A stretch of DNA of 6,330 bases from CAZNDN01 sp964571815 (GTDB lineage: Bacteria > Fibrobacterota > Chitinivibrionia > Chitinivibrionales > WJKA01). The notes beneath the pieces are model-generated. The model made no database searches and had not been told where the DNA came from. It saw only the letters and a list, made by a program, of their open reading frames with translations. Numbering within the stretch: position 1 is the first letter of the stretch; the number at the start of each line of letters is the position of its first letter. This document shows, one piece after another, positions 4,258 to 6,330 of the stretch. Both the position numbers and the translations under genes were made by a program. The DNA is taken from NCBI GenBank assembly GCA_964571815.1, contig CAZNDN010000191.1:1-6330 (forward strand), written 5' to 3'.

Positions 4258-5634
4258 TCAGCGGAGGACTTTCAAGACGGTATCGGGGCCAAAGACATTG
4301 CGGGCGGGTTGGGGTCTCACGTCCATTCCAAAGCATGCCGTGACCACGCGTTTCCCTTGCGCAAAGGGGAGTCGTTCCGAGAGTTGTTTCAGGCGGGCGC
4401 GTTCCGTTTGCGGGTGAAACGCCCCCCATTTGACCTCGCCGAGAAGCAGCGCCGTGCCGTCGGTGGACTCCGCGACAATATCCAGTTCCCGGTGTGACCC
4501 GCTGCCGCGCCTTGCCCACCATCGGGAGGCCTTGTTCCAGGTGTAACCGCCGATTCTCAGATGTGGAATCGACTCGCGCGCCAGTGATTCCCAGGCTTGT
4601 CCACAGATATGCGGGAATGTATCCCTCCACTGCCCGATCACGCGATCGTACAGCTCCTGCTCCAGCACCGACAGATTCGGCTGCACGTACGTATACCAGA
4701 ACCTGCAGAAAGGGTCGTTGATTGTGTAGAGAGTCCGCTTTGAGTTTTTTTCCGCTTCGCCGAACGGTACTTCGCGCGACACAAGGTCCATATCAATGAG
4801 CAGATCAAGCGGTTTGGTGAGGTTCATCGCCGGTTTCCCCAACCGACCGGCCATTTCCGAAATCCGATGCACTCCGGAGCCGATCAGTGCCAGGAGCGAG
4901 TGCGGCTGCGTATCCGTGCGCATATTATCACGCAGCAGGCGGCGTGGTTCTTCATGAAGGATTCCGTCGCGGTCAAACACAAGTTCCCGCAGTGCGCGCC
5001 GCAGGGTCGAATACTCCGAACACAATTCCCAGTACCGTGGGACCCCGCCCCACACCGCGAAGTGCTCGACCGCTTTCTTTCCATCCACCCCCAGAGCCTC
5101 ACCGATCCACCCGGCCTTCAGCGGTCGCACCTTGACTATTTCACGGGCCCGGCCGTAGAGTGGGGCGGACTCGTCAAGCACAATACCCTTCATCATCCGC
5201 TGAGAAGAACCACACAGAATCAGGTGCGTTTTCCAGGTATGCGTGTCGATGATCTTTTGCAGCACGCTCGGAAGCGAAGGGTCCTCTGCCGCCAGATAGG
5301 GGAACTCATCGATAATAACGGTGACAGGCCTGTTCCTGCAGCGAGGGGAGCGCTTATTCACCGCATCAAAAAACGCGCTCCAGCTCGCGTAGGATGCATC
5401 GTCGAACCCCGGCAGTACACCACACAGCTCCCGGGCCATTGCCTGCCGCTGCAGAGAGCTGTCGCTCCGGTCCGCGAGGTAGTAGACCGTGCGCGCTTTG
5501 GGCAGCTCCTGAAGGAGCCGCGATTTACCGCATCGCCTCCTCCCATACACAACACCCAGCATCGAAGCCGTACCCGACACGAGACGGTTCAATTTCCGCA
5601 ACTCGCTCGTCCTGTTCATGAAGGGCAGATTCAT
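4258..5634 (-). CDS. Archaeal-type STAND ATPase with C-terminal DUF234 nuclease-like domain
   Basis: The product is 458 aa, the usual size for this family. The ATG at 5634 is backed by GGAG at 7 nt. The N-terminal AAA-like domain (ATPase_2, PF01637 type) has Walker A GRRRCGKS (31-38), Walker B VTVIIDEF (104-111, with D109 and E110), a sensor-1-like strand LILCGSS (138-144), the family signature SAPLYGRAREI (156-166) and GGVPRYWEL (196-204). A winged-helix region (about 245-318) follows and ends INDPFCRFWYTYV. The C-terminal domain matches DUF234, a PD-(D/E)XK-like fold: AWESLARE (347-354), RELDIVAES with D385, and LLLGEVKWG with E400 and K402. Nucleotide-binding and catalytic-type residues all look intact. 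Members bind and hydrolyse ATP. Their physiological role is poorly defined, but they are common in archaea and some bacteria, often in mobile regions. The gene is monocistronic here, with its own promoter. Confidence 0.96.
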   Translation of the reverse strand: MNLPFMNRTSELRKLNRLVSGTASMLGVVYGRRRCGKSRLLQELPKARTVYYLADRSDSSLQRQAMARELCGVLPGFDDASYASWSAFFDAVNKRSPRCRNRPVTVIIDEFPYLAAEDPSLPSVLQKIIDTHTWKTHLILCGSSQRMMKGIVLDESAPLYGRAREIVKVRPLKAGWIGEALGVDGKKAVEHFAVWGGVPRYWELCSEYSTLRRALRELVFDRDGILHEEPRRLLRDNMRTDTQPHSLLALIGSGVHRISEMAGRLGKPAMNLTKPLDLLIDMDLVSREVPFGEAEKNSKRTLYTINDPFCRFWYTYVQPNLSVLEQELYDRVIGQWRDTFPHICGQAWESLARESIPHLRIGGYTWNKASRWWARRGSGSHRELDIVAESTDGTALLLGEVKWGAFHPQTERARLKQLSERLPFAQGKRVVTACFGMDVRPQPARNVFGPDTVLKVLR

Positions 5635-5638
5635 GGGT

Positions 5639-5758
5639 GTTCTCCGGAAAGATGTAAAGTTTTACAGTACTGACATTATATATTATTGTCATTTCATAGT
5701 AGTGTTAATATATATTAGTGTAAGTATACTTTTTGGCTACACGCGACATCCGGAGAAC
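5639..5758. repeat. 10-bp inverted repeat bracketing the AT-rich promoter of the ATPase gene
   Basis: GTTCTCCGGA (5639-5648) and TCCGGAGAAC (5749-5758) are perfect inverted copies. They bound exactly 100 bp that are far more AT-rich than anything else in the window. The left arm contains the ribosome binding site of the ATPase gene. The arrangement fits either an RNA stem hiding that site or recombination sites around an invertible promoter. Confidence 0.55.
5671..5708 (-). promoter_or_regulatory. Promoter and operator-like palindrome for the ATPase gene
   Basis: On the minus strand, TTAACA (5708-5703) and TAATAT (5685-5680) form a sigma-70-type pair with a 17-bp spacer, 45 bp upstream of the ATG. 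TATAAT (5680-5675) is an alternative -10. A 21-bp imperfect palindrome, TGACA-N11-TGTCA (5671-5691), covers the -10 and likely start point, a typical repressor position. More palindromes crowd the island: GTAAA-gt-TTTAC (5654-5665), CAGTACTG (5665-5672), TAATATATATTA (5706-5717) and AAGTATACTT (5722-5731). Confidence 0.5.
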
Positions 5759-5930
5759 CCGCTTGACCGACACCGGCATACGCGGGTGCGAAGGCAGAAG
5801 AAATACAAGACGAAAATCCGAGGACCAGGACGAAGTCTATCAGGGAGTCTCCGATACCGCGCTCGCGGTTCTCAAGTGGGTTCGGGGTCCAACTGAATAC
5901 GCCGGTACCATGCGCTCAATGCAACTGCCG
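5759..5930. other. Gene-free spacer
   Basis: No supported gene. Short frames on both strands are Arg-rich and lack binding sites. A stem ACCCGC/GCGGGT (5757-5762 with 5782-5787, 19-nt loop) starts inside the right arm of the inverted repeat. Together with 5931-6080 this may be the scar of a deletion that removed a downstream gene. Confidence 0.4.
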
Positions 5931-6089
5931 TCACTCTCGTCCTCGTCCACGCCCCTCCCCTGTTCGCGCGGGCTTCATCGTCCGCCTGCACCTGTATTGA
6001 AGTGCAAAACAGGGAAAGCTTCCGTGGGAGGGGGGGGTTGGGAAGGTGCCGACTACTTTTTCGGTGTAGGAGACGGGGTTGATTGCCAT
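5931..6089 (-). pseudogene. Truncated 5' end of a gene, possibly a helicase start
   Basis: The ATG at 6089 follows GAGGGG at 7 nt and lies 2 nt after the stop of the upstream gene (TGACCATGG), a convincing operon junction. The first 13 residues, MAINPVSYTEKVV, look like a genuine protein start. From memory they resemble the N-termini of large DEAD/DEAH helicases from defence-type loci, but I cannot verify this. Immediately afterwards the frame turns into Pro/Arg/Gly-rich nonsense and stops after 52 residues. A run of eight C on this strand (6037-6030) falls at about codons 18-20. The likeliest reading is that a gene body was deleted or replaced just after its start. It could instead be a short unrelated ORF. 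Confidence 0.42.
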
Positions 6090-6091
6090 GG

Positions 6092-6330
6092 TCAGTCCCC
6101 TCGTCGGCTTGGTTTGACTACCTGGTATTTCTGGAGGCAACTGTTGGGCTTTTCGGGTATGTTGTAGGCGACAAGGCCGGCATCCATGAGATCGGTGACG
6201 GCTCTCTTCAACGCCGATGAAATGGAGTTGTGGCCCGGCGCTCGATACAGCTCCGTTCGTGAGTCCGGCCTTGAGCTTAGGGATTTGGAAAATTCCAATC
6301 TACCAATTATATTATCTTCATGCTCTAACC
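6092..6330 (-). CDS. C-terminal winged helix of an AlbA_2/Fic-type regulator, 5' end beyond the window
   Basis: The minus-strand frame is open from the right window edge (first full codon at 6328) to TGA at 6094-6092, giving 78 visible residues without a stop. The segment has the C-terminal winged-helix pattern found on AlbA_2 (putative DNA-binding, ATP-dependent regulator or helicase-like) and Fic-family proteins: a helix EFSKSLSSRPDSRTELYRAP, a recognition-helix stretch SISSALKRAVTDLMDAGLV, then the hallmark wing YNIPEKPNSCLQKYQV. The family usually has a Arg or similar residue where C appears in PNSCLQKY. The start of the protein lies outside the window, so the parent family (AlbA_2 or Fic) cannot be settled. 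Its stop is 2 nt from the next start codon, implying an operon that is now truncated downstream. Confidence 0.78.
   Translation of the reverse strand, partial: LEHEDNIIGRLEFSKSLSSRPDSRTELYRAPGHNSISSALKRAVTDLMDAGLVAYNIPEKPNSCLQKYQVVKPSRRGD

Noticed and set aside
4058..4630. 190-codon minus-strand frame overlapping the ATPase 3' end
   Set aside because: Wrong frame of the ATPase gene continuing into the heptamer repeat, low-complexity, with no start signal.
4867..5673. 268-codon plus-strand frame opposite the ATPase
   Set aside because: His/Arg/Pro-rich antisense shadow of a gene with complete family motifs.
5733..6167. 144-codon plus-strand frame divergent from the ATPase
   Set aside because: Mixed low-complexity composition, no ribosome site, and antisense to the better supported regulator end and truncated gene start.
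1..6330. tRNA or rRNA genes
   Set aside because: No cloverleaf with a TTC-loop signature and no rRNA-like conserved stretch was noticed on either strand.

Overview
The window looks like accessory DNA from a GC-rich, otherwise unidentified environmental bacterium. Coding regions are GC-rich with strong GGAGG-type ribosome binding sites. No housekeeping gene, rRNA or tRNA is visible, and I would not name a phylum. Gene density is low: about 2 kb is intergenic, and that DNA is full of short palindromes, REP-like units, heptamer repeats and gene remnants. This pattern suits a genomic island or an eroding defence/mobile region.

Layout, left to right. A minus-strand pair comes first: a gene running off the left edge (1-513) and, 23 bp upstream of it, a small membrane-anchored PD-(D/E)XK nuclease-like protein (537-1073). 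The nuclease gene is preceded by a possible 9-codon leader ORF that overlaps its GTG start. A divergent plus-strand gene (1322-1903) encodes a cysteine-rich protein of unknown family. About 290 bp of REP-like repeats and hairpins follow, then a small two-helix membrane protein on the minus strand (2198-2485) with a structured upstream region. Next is a repeat-littered spacer, then a minus-strand 199-aa unknown protein (3026-3625), which may be preceded by a coupled small ORF (3631-3876). Inverted copies of a heptamer repeat flank this block. A large minus-strand gene (4258-5634) encodes an archaeal-type STAND ATPase with a C-terminal DUF234 nuclease-like domain; this is the most secure call. 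Its promoter lies in a short AT-rich island bounded by a 10-bp inverted repeat. At the right edge are the 3' end of a gene with the C-terminal winged helix of AlbA_2/Fic-type proteins (6092-6330) and, 2 nt downstream, a start region that looks like the truncated beginning of another gene (5931-6089).

I do not see proof of a complete new system. The genes do not form one operon. Two PD-(D/E)XK-like proteins, a small membrane protein, a Cys-rich protein and broken genes sit together, which is typical of a defence or mobile neighbourhood, but any joint function is inference. The more distinctive signals are regulatory: two genes (2198-2485 and 4258-5634) have inverted repeats that would pair their ribosome binding site or start codon with an upstream copy, and one of these repeats brackets a promoter, which raises the possibility of an invertible promoter.
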